Origin: Prolixibacteraceae bacterium
GTDB taxonomy: Bacteria; Bacteroidota; Bacteroidia; Bacteroidales; Prolixibacteraceae
Length of the DNA stretch: 25,559 nt
Assembly: GCA_017998095.1 (NCBI GenBank)
Contig: JAGODU010000046.1
Coordinates: 1-25,559, forward strand
Direction: 5' to 3'
Shown: piece by piece, positions 16,958 through 24,953 of the stretch
Numbering within the stretch: position 1 is the first letter of the stretch
How the letters are laid out: each line of letters starts with the position of its first letter
Notes under the pieces: model-generated
The model's input: only the letters and a program-made list of their open reading frames with translations
Told to the model about the DNA's origin: nothing
The model's database searches: none
Translations under genes and position numbers: made by a program

Positions 16958-17404
16958 TTACTCAGAAACAACAGTAAATTCAAAGTCGATTACAACTTCG
17001 CGGTGGAGTTTAATTTTAGCTGAATGATTTCCAACTTCTTTAACTCCGTCTTTAGGAATTGTAATGTGTTTGCGGTCGATTTCAATGCCTTGAGCTGCAA
17101 TAGCTTCAGCAAGCTGAATATTGTTCACAGAACCGAAAATCTTACCAGTTGTGCTAGTTTTTGCACCAATAGTAACTTTAATATTTTTAAGTTTTTCAGC
17201 TAATTTCATAGCTTCTTCCTTAAGTTTTGCTTCTTTATGAGCACGCTGACGAATATTTTCAGCTAATACTTTCTTTGCAGAAGCAGTTGCATCAATAGCA
17301 AAACCCTGAGGAATGAGATAGTTACGTCCGTAACCATCTTTAACTGTTACGATGTCATCTTTCGAACCTAGTCGCTGAACATCTTGCTTAAGAATTATTT
17401 CCAT
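16958..17404 (-). CDS. rplI: 50S ribosomal protein bL9
   Basis: The protein has 148 residues, the normal bL9 length. The N-terminal rRNA-binding domain starts MEIILKQDVQRLGSKDDIV and contains VKDGYGRNYLIPQGFA, the family signature. The long connecting helix (about 42-75) is rich in Ala, Lys and Glu, and the C-terminal domain includes GKIFGSVNNIQLAEAI. It is the last gene of rpsF-rpsR-rplI, 15 bp after rpsR, and a terminator follows. Confidence 0.97.
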   Translation of the reverse strand: MEIILKQDVQRLGSKDDIVTVKDGYGRNYLIPQGFAIDATASAKKVLAENIRQRAHKEAKLKEEAMKLAEKLKNIKVTIGAKTSTTGKIFGSVNNIQLAEAIAAQGIEIDRKHITIPKDGVKEVGNHSAKIKLHREVVIDFEFTVVSE

Positions 17405-17419
17405 CTCAAATCCCCTTAT

Positions 17420-17689
17420 TTATTTCATTAAGTCAGTAACATATGGCAGTAAAGCAATGTGACGTGCACGTTTAACTGCCTGAGAAACTTTACGCTGATA
17501 TTTCAAAGAAGTACCAGTAATACGACGTGGTAAGATTTTACCTTGTTCGTTAAGGAATTTCTTCAGGAATTCAGGGTCTTTATAATCTACGAATTTAATA
17601 CCGTTCTTTTTGAAACGACAGTATTTTTTCTTTTTGATCTCAACTGATGGTGGAGTTAAGTATCTGATTTCTGATTGATTTGATGCCAT
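17420..17689 (-). CDS. rpsR: 30S ribosomal protein bS18
   Basis: The protein has 89 residues with the bS18 core: [42 protein letters not shown] followed by [20 protein letters not shown] (shown in two pieces). bS18 pairs with bS6 on the 30S platform. The gap to rpsF is three bases, so the two are almost certainly translated together, and 15 bases separate it from rplI. The N-terminal extension [17 protein letters not shown] is typical of Bacteroidetes. Confidence 0.97.
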   Translation of the reverse strand: MASNQSEIRYLTPPSVEIKKKKYCRFKKNGIKFVDYKDPEFLKKFLNEQGKILPRRITGTSLKYQRKVSQAVKRARHIALLPYVTDLMK

Positions 17690-17692
17690 AAC

Positions 17693-18043
17693 TTATTTCT
17701 CCTCTGCTTTAGCTTTAACTTTGTTTCTACGTTTCTCACTATATTCAACAGCATGCTTGTCTAATCTGAAAGAAAGAAAACGGATGATACGTTCGTCACG
17801 ACGATACTCAGTTTCGAGTTTTTCAATAAAAGAAGCTTCTGCTTTGAATTCTACAAGATGATAAAAACCTGTAGTTTTTTTCTGGATCGGGTAAGCCAAT
17901 TTCTTTAGCCCCCAGTCTTCATCATTGAGGATTTCACCACCATTGGCAGTAATAATCCCGTTGAATTTGCCCACAACTTCCCTGAACTGTGCATCTGACA
18001 AAACAGGTGTTACGATGAAGACACTTTCGTACTGGTTCAACAT
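17693..18043 (-). CDS. rpsF: 30S ribosomal protein bS6
   Basis: The protein has 116 residues, starting [20 protein letters not shown], with the family motifs [32 protein letters not shown] and [13 protein letters not shown] (listed separately). The C-terminal Lys/Arg/Glu-rich tail is short. It binds bS18 and 16S rRNA. As first gene of the operon it has a structured leader (18094-18143) just after an exact Bacteroidetes -7 box. Confidence 0.97.
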   Translation of the reverse strand: MLNQYESVFIVTPVLSDAQFREVVGKFNGIITANGGEILNDEDWGLKKLAYPIQKKTTGFYHLVEFKAEASFIEKLETEYRRDERIIRFLSFRLDKHAVEYSEKRRNKVKAKAEEK

Positions 18044-18093
18044 AAATTTTACCTTTAACGTTTAAAATTATACTTTGTTTATTATCTCTGCCC

Positions 18094-18143
18094 GATTCGC
18101 GCAATCGACCGGTAAATAATCGGTTACATGGATTCGGCGAATC
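18094..18143 (-). promoter_or_regulatory. Structured rpsF leader, probable S6:S18 autoregulatory element
   Basis: On the minus strand GATTCGC (18143-18137) pairs perfectly with GCGAATC (18100-18094). The enclosed segment holds a small ACCG...CGGT hairpin and two CCG triplets. An rpsF leader with CCG-containing loops, bound by the S6:S18 complex, is known in many phyla. The location and the CCG triplets fit that family; I have not aligned it to the covariance model. Confidence 0.6.
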
Positions 18144-18151
18144 AAGCGGCG

Positions 18152-18159
18152 CAAAAATA
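18152..18159 (-). promoter_or_regulatory. -7 promoter box of the rpsF operon
   Basis: On the minus strand TATTTTTG is an exact TAnnTTTG match. Transcription would begin about seven bases on, just before the leader stem at 18143, so the transcript would start with the structured element. Confidence 0.55.
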
Positions 18160-18215
18160 TAAATAATTTCCAGTTTATCAATCAATTTCTATTTATTTTC
18201 AATAAAATCGACCTT

Positions 18216-18265
18216 CTGATTTAACTATGTTTCTACCCTTGTTGCGGGCTATTTACTTAAATCAG
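18216..18265. repeat. Imperfect stem-loop element (REP-like or structured)
   Basis: CTGATTTAA (18216-18224) is the exact inverse of TTAAATCAG (18257-18265). Within the 32-base interior, CCC and GGG flank TTGTTGC. The GC-rich heart contrasts with the AT-rich surroundings, and no T-run follows. It lies between the divergent rpsF operon and the 18481 gene. Confidence 0.45.
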
Positions 18266-18453
18266 TTTAAAAAATCTATTTTCCCTCAAATCTATACAAT
18301 CCTTTGGGCATCTATATTTGATAGAGTAAGGTTTAAATACCAGAATAAATTATTTTAAAATCTTATTGAATTTTATTTTCCTATTAAAATTTACATCAGA
18401 ATTATTTTTTTATCCGTTATTAATTCAGACAATTATTTAACAATCCATTTTTA

Positions 18454-18461
18454 TACATTTG
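18454..18461 (+). promoter_or_regulatory. Candidate -7 promoter box for the PafA-like gene
   Basis: TACATTTG matches TAnnTTTG exactly, 19 bases before the ATG at 18481. No clear -33 TTTG is seen. Confidence 0.4.
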
Positions 18462-18480
18462 AAGAATTAAAAAAACATAT

Positions 18481-20121
18481 ATGACAAAAAGACTTTTTAT
18501 AATTCTGCTGGCAAACTTATTAATAATCACAAATATATACGCCCAACAAGAATACAGTATTTTTGAAAATAAACCCAAACTTGTTGTCGGGATTACAATT
18601 GATCACCTTCGTCCTGAATATATTACCAAATATTGGAACACATATCAGAAAGGAGGATTCAGACGATTGGCTGAAAATGGTGCTATAACACGCAATGCAA
18701 GAATTGACATCCACAATATAAAAACCTCGACAACCCTGGCAACTTTATATACAGGCACTTATCCATCTGAGCATGGTATTGTAGGAAATCAATGGTACAG
18801 GCAACTTAAGCAACAAACAGTGAATTGTATCATTGATGATTTTTATCTTACAATGGGCAGCGATTCAAAAAACGGGAATGTATCAGCCAACAATTTGAAA
18901 GTTTTTACTTTGGGAGACGCAATGAAAGAGCATACTAATTTTAAATCAAAAGTATTTTCGGTTGCCCTCAACCCTGATGCAGCAGTTATAAGTGCAGGGC
19001 ACACTGCTGATGGTGCTTTCTGGTATGATGGCACAAATGGTAACATGATAACATCTTCATTTTACATGAACATTTTCCCGGAATGGGTACGAATGTTTAA
19101 TGCTATGAAAATGCCTGACACTTATTTACAAAGGGAATGGGATTTATTGCTCCCGACAGGAAGTTATAAGTCAGGATTTGCAGATGATTATAAACTTGAA
19201 AAAGGTTTTTTCAAAAAGAAAAAGACTTTCCCTTACAGTCTGCCGGAGCTGAGTGCTGAAACAGAAACACCCTACAAATTACTTCCGGCAACTCCATACG
19301 GAAACAGGCTTATAAAAGATTTTGCTGTTCAGCTTATAGATCATTATGCCTTAGGCGAAGATGAATATCCTGATTTGCTTAATATTTCATTTTCATCTCT
19401 TGATTTTGCAAATAAGTGGTTTAGTCCGGGATCGGTAGAAATGCAAGATATTTATTTGAATCTTGATCAGGACATATCATCGTTGCTTTCCTTTCTTGAC
19501 AAGAAATATGGGAAGGACAATTATTTGGTTTTTCTGACATCAGCATCAACAAGTGATTATCCTTCAGACATTCTGAAAGAGGAATTCAAATTAAAAACCG
19601 GAGAGTTTTCAACGTCAATAGCAATGGCATTATTGAGAGCTTATCTTAATGCGACTTATGGTGTTGGTGAATGGATTCAGATGTACAATGAAGAGCAGAT
19701 ATATCTTAATCATACGCTAATAGAAGAAAAAGAAAAATCTCTTAAAGAAATGCAGGAAAAGACTGCTTTATTTTTAAATCAATTTGAAGGAGTAAAAGCA
19801 GCGGTTCCGGCATTTATAATAGAGAACGGTAATCTTGATAATCCAAGGTTCAGGATATTGGAAAACAGTTATTGTGTCCAAAGGTCGGGAGATGTAATGC
19901 TTTTACTTGAAGAAGGCTGGCAACCTGCGTTTAAGTACGAAGACAAGGAATATACTACGCAGAATATGGCACCTGTAATTTTCTATGGCTCAGTAGTAAA
20001 GCACGGTAATATTCAGCAACAAGTTGATATAACGGATATAGTTCCTACAATATGCAAGTTCATAGATATCCTTCCCCCTGATGATTCAAGGGGAAAGATA
20101 ATTTATGATGTATTCTGGTAA
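18481..20121 (+). CDS. PafA-like alkaline phosphatase superfamily protein, probably catalytically dead
   Basis: This 546-residue exported protein has a signal peptide (MTKRLFIILLANLLIITNIYA, residues 1-21). The fold is that of PafA/type I phosphodiesterases, recognisable from KLVVGITIDHLRPEY, ATLYTGTYPSEHGIVGNQWY, SAGHTADGAFWYDG, LLNISFSSLDFA and APVIFYGS. Aligned with PafA from memory, D41, T82 (nucleophile), N103 and D308 match D38, T79, N100 and D305. But H309 becomes Lys312, D352-H353 become Ala355-Ser356, K162 and R164 become Asn164 and Asp166, and the H486 segment (479-498) has no His at all. Both zinc sites and the phosphate clamp therefore look lost. I infer a non-catalytic, perhaps binding or scaffold, role. 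The reading frame is intact and of normal length. It converges on lysC with a ten-base gap. Confidence 0.8.
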   Translation: MTKRLFIILLANLLIITNIYAQQEYSIFENKPKLVVGITIDHLRPEYITKYWNTYQKGGFRRLAENGAITRNARIDIHNIKTSTTLATLYTGTYPSEHGIVGNQWYRQLKQQTVNCIIDDFYLTMGSDSKNGNVSANNLKVFTLGDAMKEHTNFKSKVFSVALNPDAAVISAGHTADGAFWYDGTNGNMITSSFYMNIFPEWVRMFNAMKMPDTYLQREWDLLLPTGSYKSGFADDYKLEKGFFKKKKTFPYSLPELSAETETPYKLLPATPYGNRLIKDFAVQLIDHYALGEDEYPDLLNISFSSLDFANKWFSPGSVEMQDIYLNLDQDISSLLSFLDKKYGKDNYLVFLTSASTSDYPSDILKEEFKLKTGEFSTSIAMALLRAYLNATYGVGEWIQMYNEEQIYLNHTLIEEKEKSLKEMQEKTALFLNQFEGVKAAVPAFIIENGNLDNPRFRILENSYCVQRSGDVMLLLEEGWQPAFKYEDKEYTTQNMAPVIFYGSVVKHGNIQQQVDITDIVPTICKFIDILPPDDSRGKIIYDVFW

Positions 20122-20131
20122 TCTTAACAGA

Positions 20132-21451
20132 TTATTTATTGAAGAGATTGTCGCTTAGCTTCTGGAGAGTTTCTTTCTTGTATTTTGTTTCAATAAGAAT
20201 TGAAATATTATAACGGCTTCCACCGTAAGAAATCATTCTTACAGGAATACCATCGAAAGATTCAAATACTTGTTTTGAAAATACTTTTTCTTCAGAAATC
20301 ATATCACCAACAATACAAACAATTGTAAGGTCCTTATCAACTTCAACTTCACCGAAATCGTTAAGTTCAGCAATAATGTGATCAATATTTTTATTGTTAT
20401 CGATAGACAAAGAAATCGAAACTTCTGAAGTAGTAATAACATCGATTGATGTTTTATATTTCTCGAAAATTTCAAAAACCTTTCTCAGGAAACCATAAGC
20501 CATTAACATTCTGTTTGAATTGATTTTAATAGCAGTGATTCCATCTTTCGCTGCAACAGCTTTAAGGCCTGAAATAGTTTTATCATTAGAAATAAGGGTT
20601 CCCGGATCTGACGGGCTCATTGTATTCTTAAGACGAACCGGGATATTTGCATCTTTTGCAGGCAAAACAGTAAGAGGATGAAGAATTTTAGCACCGAAAT
20701 ATGCAAGCTCAGCTGCTTCAACAAAAAGGAGGTTATCAATCCTTTGAGTTTTATCTACGAAGCGTGGGTCATTATTATGGAATCCGTCAATATCAGTCCA
20801 GATTTGAATTTCTTCAGAATCAATAGCTGCACCTAAAAGAGAAGCAGTATAATCGCTGCCACCTCGTTGCAGGTTGTCGATATCACCGTTTGCATTTCTA
20901 CAGATAAATCCTTGAGTAATATAAATTTCCTGTTGTCCTGCTCTTTCAAGAACAGGTTTAATAAGTTCCTTAATTTTATAAAGATCAGCTTGTTTATCTT
21001 CATCAATCCTCATGAAGTTAAGAGCAGGCAGTAGTATAGTTTTAATATTATTTTCTTTCAGCAATTCGGTGAACATAGCAGTTGAAATAAGTTCACCCTG
21101 AGCAAGGATAATCTGTTCCTTAACTGGGCTGAAATCACCTTCAATCTGCTGATCAAGAAGATCGAAATGATTATTTATAATTTTATGACCTTCAGCCTTG
21201 CCATTTTCACTATTATATAAGCTTTCAACAACTTCAACATACTTATTCCTGAGTGATTTTATCAACCCTTTAGCTGCATCTTTATCTGATGCATAAAGTT
21301 TATTGCTTATTTCGACTAAAGAGTTTGTAGTTCCAGACATAGCTGAAAGCACAACTATTTTTGGTTCTCCGTCTTCAGTAATGATATTCATCACTGATCT
21401 CATATTTTCAGGTGACCCTACAGATGTACCACCGAATTTGAAAACTTTCAT
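20132..21451 (-). CDS. lysC: Aspartate kinase (monofunctional)
   Basis: The enzyme phosphorylates aspartate, the first step towards Lys, Thr, Met and Ile. Its 439 residues have the kinase domain (1 to about 285) with KFGGTSVGSPENM at 5-17, the active-site region GGSDYTASLLGAAI and WTDIDGFHNNDPR. Two C-terminal ACT domains follow (about 300-439, including TAIKINSNRMLMAYGFL and SVSISLSID), which usually bind Lys or Thr as feedback inhibitor. No homoserine dehydrogenase is fused. It supplies aspartyl phosphate upstream of the Ile pathway of ilvC and ilvD. The upstream 236 bp contain no clear Lys-responsive structure that I can recognise. Confidence 0.94.
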   Translation of the reverse strand: MKVFKFGGTSVGSPENMRSVMNIITEDGEPKIVVLSAMSGTTNSLVEISNKLYASDKDAAKGLIKSLRNKYVEVVESLYNSENGKAEGHKIINNHFDLLDQQIEGDFSPVKEQIILAQGELISTAMFTELLKENNIKTILLPALNFMRIDEDKQADLYKIKELIKPVLERAGQQEIYITQGFICRNANGDIDNLQRGGSDYTASLLGAAIDSEEIQIWTDIDGFHNNDPRFVDKTQRIDNLLFVEAAELAYFGAKILHPLTVLPAKDANIPVRLKNTMSPSDPGTLISNDKTISGLKAVAAKDGITAIKINSNRMLMAYGFLRKVFEIFEKYKTSIDVITTSEVSISLSIDNNKNIDHIIAELNDFGEVEVDKDLTIVCIVGDMISEEKVFSKQVFESFDGIPVRMISYGGSRYNISILIETKYKKETLQKLSDNLFNK

Positions 21452-21639
21452 TTCTTAAGTATTTATGTTGTTTTTTAAAATCGTGCAATTATATAAAAAA
21501 AAAGCTTTTTGCATTAAAAAGTATAATCAGCAAGCATGATTTCATATAAAAATGATAGAATTATATCGATTTTACAACCGAAATTATCAAAAAGATGGGA
21601 ATCAAAAATGAAATTAAAAAATCAAAGAATATAAGAGAT

Positions 21640-21676
21640 AAAAGCAGGTTGTTAAAAACATATAACACCTGCTTTT
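21640..21676 (-). terminator. Probable terminator of the nucleotidyltransferase gene
   Basis: AAAAGCAGG plus TGTTA (21640 to about 21654) pairs with TAACA plus CCTGCTTTT (to about 21676) with one bulged T and an eight-base loop. The stem is about 14 bp. On the minus strand four T follow, a short tract. Confidence 0.7.
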
Positions 21677-21687
21677 AATATATTAAT

Positions 21688-22587
21688 TTAACTCCAAAGG
21701 CGGGAAGGGTATTTACCGCTTTTGATAAGATCGTTAATTCTTTGTTTAACAACGGGTTTGTCTTCCTGATAAGTAACTCCGAACCATGAGGCATCTGAAG
21801 TAAGAACTTTCACCTTACCCCTACCCGATTTAATTAGATTATCAACAGGAATTGGAATATAATATTCTGATTTCAGTTCGTTACCCCTTTCTTTAAGAAA
21901 GTTAATAAAACCATCTTCGAGCAGAGAGAACAGAGAAGGATGGAAGCCCCAGAAATTCATTGAAACTGTTTCATCACCTTTAAGAGCAATTTTTTTATCA
22001 TCCTTATAATAAAATATACCGTCATTTTCGAGTGAAATCTGAGTAAGCTCTTCGATATAAGTAAGGTTACTATTTTCATCGGAAATGCAAAGACCTCTTG
22101 AAACAGTACCGTTTTCAGATAGAGTTTTATCCATACGATAACCAACCATTGCATAAGTAGTTTCGTTGGCTTCTGAAGAAAGGAACTTAACTACAGTTTC
22201 ATAAGCTTCCTTGCCGTAGAAGTCATCGGCATTAATAGCTGCAAAAGGGGTATTAACTGCATTTCGGGCAGAGCGGACAGCGTGGCCTGTTCCCCAGGGT
22301 TTTTCACGACCTTCAGGCACTATAAATCCTTCAGGCAAATCGTTAAGATTCTGGAAAACATATTCAACTTCAATTTTACCTTTAAGTTTTTGGTCGAAAC
22401 GAGCTTTAAATGCATCTTCAAAATCATGTCTTATAATAAAGACAACTTTACCAAAACCGGCTCTTATGGCATCAAAGAGAGAGTAATCGATAATAGCTTC
22501 TCCATTTGGACCAATTTCATCAAGTTGTTTTAATCCTCCGTATCGGCTGCCCATTCCGGCAGCAAGTATTACAAGTGTTGGCTTCAT
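21688..22587 (-). CDS. Sugar-nucleotidyltransferase family protein
   Basis: The 299-residue protein has the NTP-transferase fold. The N-terminal loop is LAAGMGSRYGGLKQLDEIGPNGEAI, in which the GMGSR glycines bind the nucleotide and the Lys acts in catalysis. GTGHAVRSARNAV (base-binding) and AAINADDFYG (metal-binding Asp) follow at about 98-125. Relatives are pyrophosphorylases that make NDP-sugars from NTP and a sugar phosphate. This subgroup, widespread in Bacteroidetes, has no substrate I can name. The C-terminus lacks the beta-helix of GlmU. Divergent from the epimerase at 22758. Confidence 0.85.
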   Translation of the reverse strand: MKPTLVILAAGMGSRYGGLKQLDEIGPNGEAIIDYSLFDAIRAGFGKVVFIIRHDFEDAFKARFDQKLKGKIEVEYVFQNLNDLPEGFIVPEGREKPWGTGHAVRSARNAVNTPFAAINADDFYGKEAYETVVKFLSSEANETTYAMVGYRMDKTLSENGTVSRGLCISDENSNLTYIEELTQISLENDGIFYYKDDKKIALKGDETVSMNFWGFHPSLFSLLEDGFINFLKERGNELKSEYYIPIPVDNLIKSGRGKVKVLTSDASWFGVTYQEDKPVVKQRINDLIKSGKYPSRLWS

Positions 22588-22757
22588 AGGTATAAAAAAT
22601 TAAAATATAATGACTTAGTAATTTTTAATATTAAGTACTGATTAAATTATTGAAGCCAAAAATAAGAATTATATAAATAAAACCATTTTCATTAGTGGTA
22701 TTAGAGCAAAAACATTTAACTTACATAGAATTTAATTTATATACTTTAAACATTGAA

Positions 22758-23639
22758 ATGAAAATTGCATTTACCGGAGCCGGTGGTTTTATTGGTTCTT
22801 ATGTTATCAGATGCTTTAAAGACTATGCGTCTGATATTTATGTTTTAAATAGAGAAGACAGCATTGAAAGCTGGAAAGAAATAATTATAAAAAGCGATGT
22901 AATTATAAATCTTGCAGGAAGTCCGATAAAGCAACGATGGACAAAGGCAAACAGAAAAAAGATACTGGATAGCCGAATCCTTACTACAAGAAAAATAGTA
23001 CAGATATTAAACAGTCTTCCGGAAGACATTTCTTCTAAACTTTTCATATCAGCTTCAGCTACAGGAATATATCCTAACGACAAATTCAAAACTTATAATG
23101 AATATAACACAGTCAAAGGCAGTGGCTTTCTTGCAGAAGTAGTATCAAAATGGGAAGCCGAAGTTGATGAACTTGTAAATCCTGCAGTAAGGTTAGTAAT
23201 AGCAAGGCTTGGAGTGGTGCTTAGCAAAGATGGAGGAATGTTAAAGACCTTAATTCCATTATTCAAAAGTGGATTAGGAGGCTACATTGGAGATGGTAAA
23301 CAAATAACTTCATTTATCCATATTGAAGATGTTGCATCGGCATTCAAGTTTTTTATAGAGAATAAGAATACATCAGGGTTATTTAATCTTGTTGCTCCCA
23401 CAACTATAACAAATCATGACATGACCAGAGTTATTGCTGAGAAATTTAATCGCCCGGCATTAATAACAATACCCGCTTTTATATTTAAAATTATATTTGG
23501 AGAGGCGTCCTGTATTATTTTAAACGGGGTGAATATATATCCTGAACACCTTATTGACAAAGGTTATGAGTTTAAATTCCCAACATTTGAGAAAGCAATT
23601 AATGATATTTTTGGACCAAGTAAAAATAATAATCAGTAA
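22758..23639 (+). CDS. TIGR01777 family NAD(P)-binding epimerase (SDR39U1/YfcH-like)
   Basis: The 293-residue protein belongs to the extended-SDR family TIGR01777. The nucleotide-binding loop TGAGGFIGSYV starts at residue 6. INLAGSPI, RKKILDSRILTTRKIV, SASATGIYP, EAVRL-like RLGVVLSKDGGML, GGYIGDGKQ.TSFIHIEDV and the C-terminal DUF1731 region (PALITIPAFIFKIIFGE, EHLIDKGYEFKFP) follow in order. Function is unknown; close relatives bind NADP. I start it at 22758 because MKIAFTGAGG is the family N-terminus; an in-frame ATG 21 codons upstream (22695) would add an unconserved tail. It is followed two bases later by the flavin reductase-rubredoxin gene, so the pair is likely cotranscribed and may share redox function. 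Confidence 0.88.
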   Translation: MKIAFTGAGGFIGSYVIRCFKDYASDIYVLNREDSIESWKEIIIKSDVIINLAGSPIKQRWTKANRKKILDSRILTTRKIVQILNSLPEDISSKLFISASATGIYPNDKFKTYNEYNTVKGSGFLAEVVSKWEAEVDELVNPAVRLVIARLGVVLSKDGGMLKTLIPLFKSGLGGYIGDGKQITSFIHIEDVASAFKFFIENKNTSGLFNLVAPTTITNHDMTRVIAEKFNRPALITIPAFIFKIIFGEASCIILNGVNIYPEHLIDKGYEFKFPTFEKAINDIFGPSKNNNQ

Positions 23640-23641
23640 AT

Positions 23642-24355
23642 ATGATTGATTTTAAGTCGTTTCATAAGTTATCCTATGGATTATACGTGATTTGCTCTGA
23701 ATACGAACAAAAGAAATCCGGATATGTAGGTAATACCGGTTTTCAGATAACATCTTCACCTTCAACAATGGCAATAAGTTGCAACAAGGAAAACTTCACT
23801 TGTCAGATAATTCAAAGAAGTAAATATTTTTCACTTTCAGTACTTCAGAAAGATTTGAATATTGCAATTATAGGAGATTTCGGATTTAAATCCAGCAAGG
23901 ATATTGACAAATTTTCCCTTTATAAATATAAGAGAGGTGTTACAGGCATTCCCGTAATAACTGATTTCACGATTGCAACTTTTGAATGTAAGGTGATAAA
24001 TGAAATTGATTGCGGCACTCACATTGTTTTCTTTGGAGAAGTAATTGAATCGGAGAAATTAAGTGATCTTCCCCCACTTACCTATGAATATTACCATTCA
24101 CATTACAAAATGCTTGCACCAAAGAATGCTCCTACGTATATTGATCCTGAGAAACTTAAAGAGGAACCAAAAGAAAAGATTGAAGATAATACAACACATT
24201 CAGAATACATATGCACGATATGTGGCTACACTTATAACCCGGAAATTGGAGAACCATCACATGGAATTCCTCCGGGAACACCTTTTGAAGATATCCCCGA
24301 AGATTTTGAATGTCCAATCTGCAAAGCCGGAAAAAACTTCTTTAAAGAACTATAA
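23642..24355 (+). CDS. Flavin reductase-rubredoxin fusion (high-molecular-weight rubredoxin type)
   Basis: The 237-residue protein has an N-terminal FMN-binding flavin-reductase-like domain (about 1-155; GLYVICSEYEQKKSGYVGNTGFQITSSP with the following KENFTCQII, and GEVIESEKL) joined by a Lys/Glu-rich linker to a C-terminal rubredoxin. The rubredoxin has C191-x2-C194 (YICTICGYTYNPE) and C224-x2-C227 (FECPICKAG), the four Fe ligands. This architecture matches Hrb of Clostridia-type oxygen or NO reduction chains, where it passes electrons from NAD(P)H to flavodiiron proteins or rubrerythrins. The substrate partner is not in this window. It sits two bases behind the epimerase and converges on the CDGSH gene with a four-base gap. 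Confidence 0.92.
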   Translation: MIDFKSFHKLSYGLYVICSEYEQKKSGYVGNTGFQITSSPSTMAISCNKENFTCQIIQRSKYFSLSVLQKDLNIAIIGDFGFKSSKDIDKFSLYKYKRGVTGIPVITDFTIATFECKVINEIDCGTHIVFFGEVIESEKLSDLPPLTYEYYHSHYKMLAPKNAPTYIDPEKLKEEPKEKIEDNTTHSEYICTICGYTYNPEIGEPSHGIPPGTPFEDIPEDFECPICKAGKNFFKEL

Positions 24356-24359
24356 GCTT

Positions 24360-24596
24360 TTATAAATTCCTGTGTGTTCCGTCACAAAATGGTTTATTTG
24401 CAGAGTGTTTGCATTGACACAGGTAATATGTCTTTTTCTCTGTTATATCAAATGACAAGGGAGTAAATTCAGTTCCCTTGTGAGAACCATCACAAAAAGG
24501 TTGATTTTTACTTTCACCGCAAGCACACCAGTGGTAATTTCCGGGTTCAAGTTCCAATGCTTTAGGAGCTTTAGCTGCAATTTTAGGTTCTTTCAT
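24360..24596 (-). CDS. Two-motif CDGSH iron-sulfur protein
   Basis: The 78-residue protein holds two CDGSH-type 2Fe-2S motifs: CACGESKNQPFCDGSH (about 24-39) and CQCKHSANKPFCDGTH (about 60-75). Each has the three-Cys one-His ligand set C-x-C-x(8-10)-C-x2-D-G-x-H. Such tandem proteins are small electron or cluster carriers, cytosolic in bacteria, with poorly known function. There is no membrane segment. The gene converges on the rubredoxin fusion, suggesting a redox neighbourhood rather than an operon. Confidence 0.93.
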   Translation of the reverse strand: MKEPKIAAKAPKALELEPGNYHWCACGESKNQPFCDGSHKGTEFTPLSFDITEKKTYYLCQCKHSANKPFCDGTHRNL

Positions 24597-24642
24597 AATT
24601 GTAAATTTTTATTTCTCATTAATATACACAAAAAAGGCGAAA

Positions 24643-24662
24643 GAACAATTAAAGTATTGTTC
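24643..24662. repeat. Small inverted repeat upstream of the CDGSH gene
   Basis: GAACAAT and ATTGTTC form a 7-bp inverted repeat with a six-base centre, 47 bp from the CDGSH start codon. It could be an operator or a weak hairpin; I cannot assign it to a known regulator. Confidence 0.3.
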
Positions 24663-24829
24663 TTATACCAATAATTTCTTTAAACAAAAAAGCCGGAATG
24701 AAAGTTTAAATTTGTTAAGATAATTATCGAAAATCAGAATTAAATTGTAAAAAATATTAATTTAAAACTTCTTATTATACTATTAGTTAATATTTGAAAC
24801 CAAAATAAACTATATTCTTAAAGATAGAT

Positions 24830-24859
24830 TTTGATTTTTGATTTTTATTTTTACATTTG
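24830..24859 (+). promoter_or_regulatory. Promoter of the ilvD leader operon
   Basis: TTTG at 24830-24833 and TACATTTG at 24852-24859 match the Bacteroidetes -33 (TTTG) and -7 (TAnnTTTG) boxes exactly, with 22 bases from start to start. Transcription should begin near 24866, about 13 bases before the leader peptide ATG. Confidence 0.7.
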
Positions 24860-24878
24860 TTGGCATAATAAAAGAATT

Positions 24879-24953
24879 ATGAAAAGATTGCTTAACATTT
24901 CCATTCTTGATATCGTGCTACTAACAGTGGTGGTCGTCATTTCAAAGAGATGA
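24879..24953 (+). CDS. BCAA-responsive ilv leader peptide (24 codons)
   Basis: ATG at 24879 opens a 24-residue peptide ending at TGA 24951-24953. It starts MKRLLNIS and then reads ILDIVLLTVVVVIS, so 13 of 24 residues are Leu, Ile or Val, with four consecutive Val codons. The protein itself probably has no function. It is a translation sensor: ribosomes stall in the Leu-Leu and Val-run codons when those charged tRNAs are scarce. The stop codon overlaps the first arm of the antiterminator. Amino-acid control codons placed just before competing hairpins are the hallmark of ilv/leu attenuators. Confidence 0.85.
   Translation: MKRLLNISILDIVLLTVVVVISKR

Noticed and set aside
17934..18185. An 83-codon minus ORF over the rpsF leader
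   Set aside because: It is out of frame with rpsF, overlaps the structured leader and promoter, and has no family features.
21480..21510. AAAAAGCTTTTT palindrome upstream of lysC as a terminator or attenuator
   Set aside because: It has no loop and is made of A/T runs, so it is unlikely to form a stable RNA hairpin.
24063..24365. A 100-codon plus-strand ORF inside the rubredoxin fusion gene
   Set aside because: It is the alternate frame of a gene whose rubredoxin cysteines are clearly coded in the other frame.
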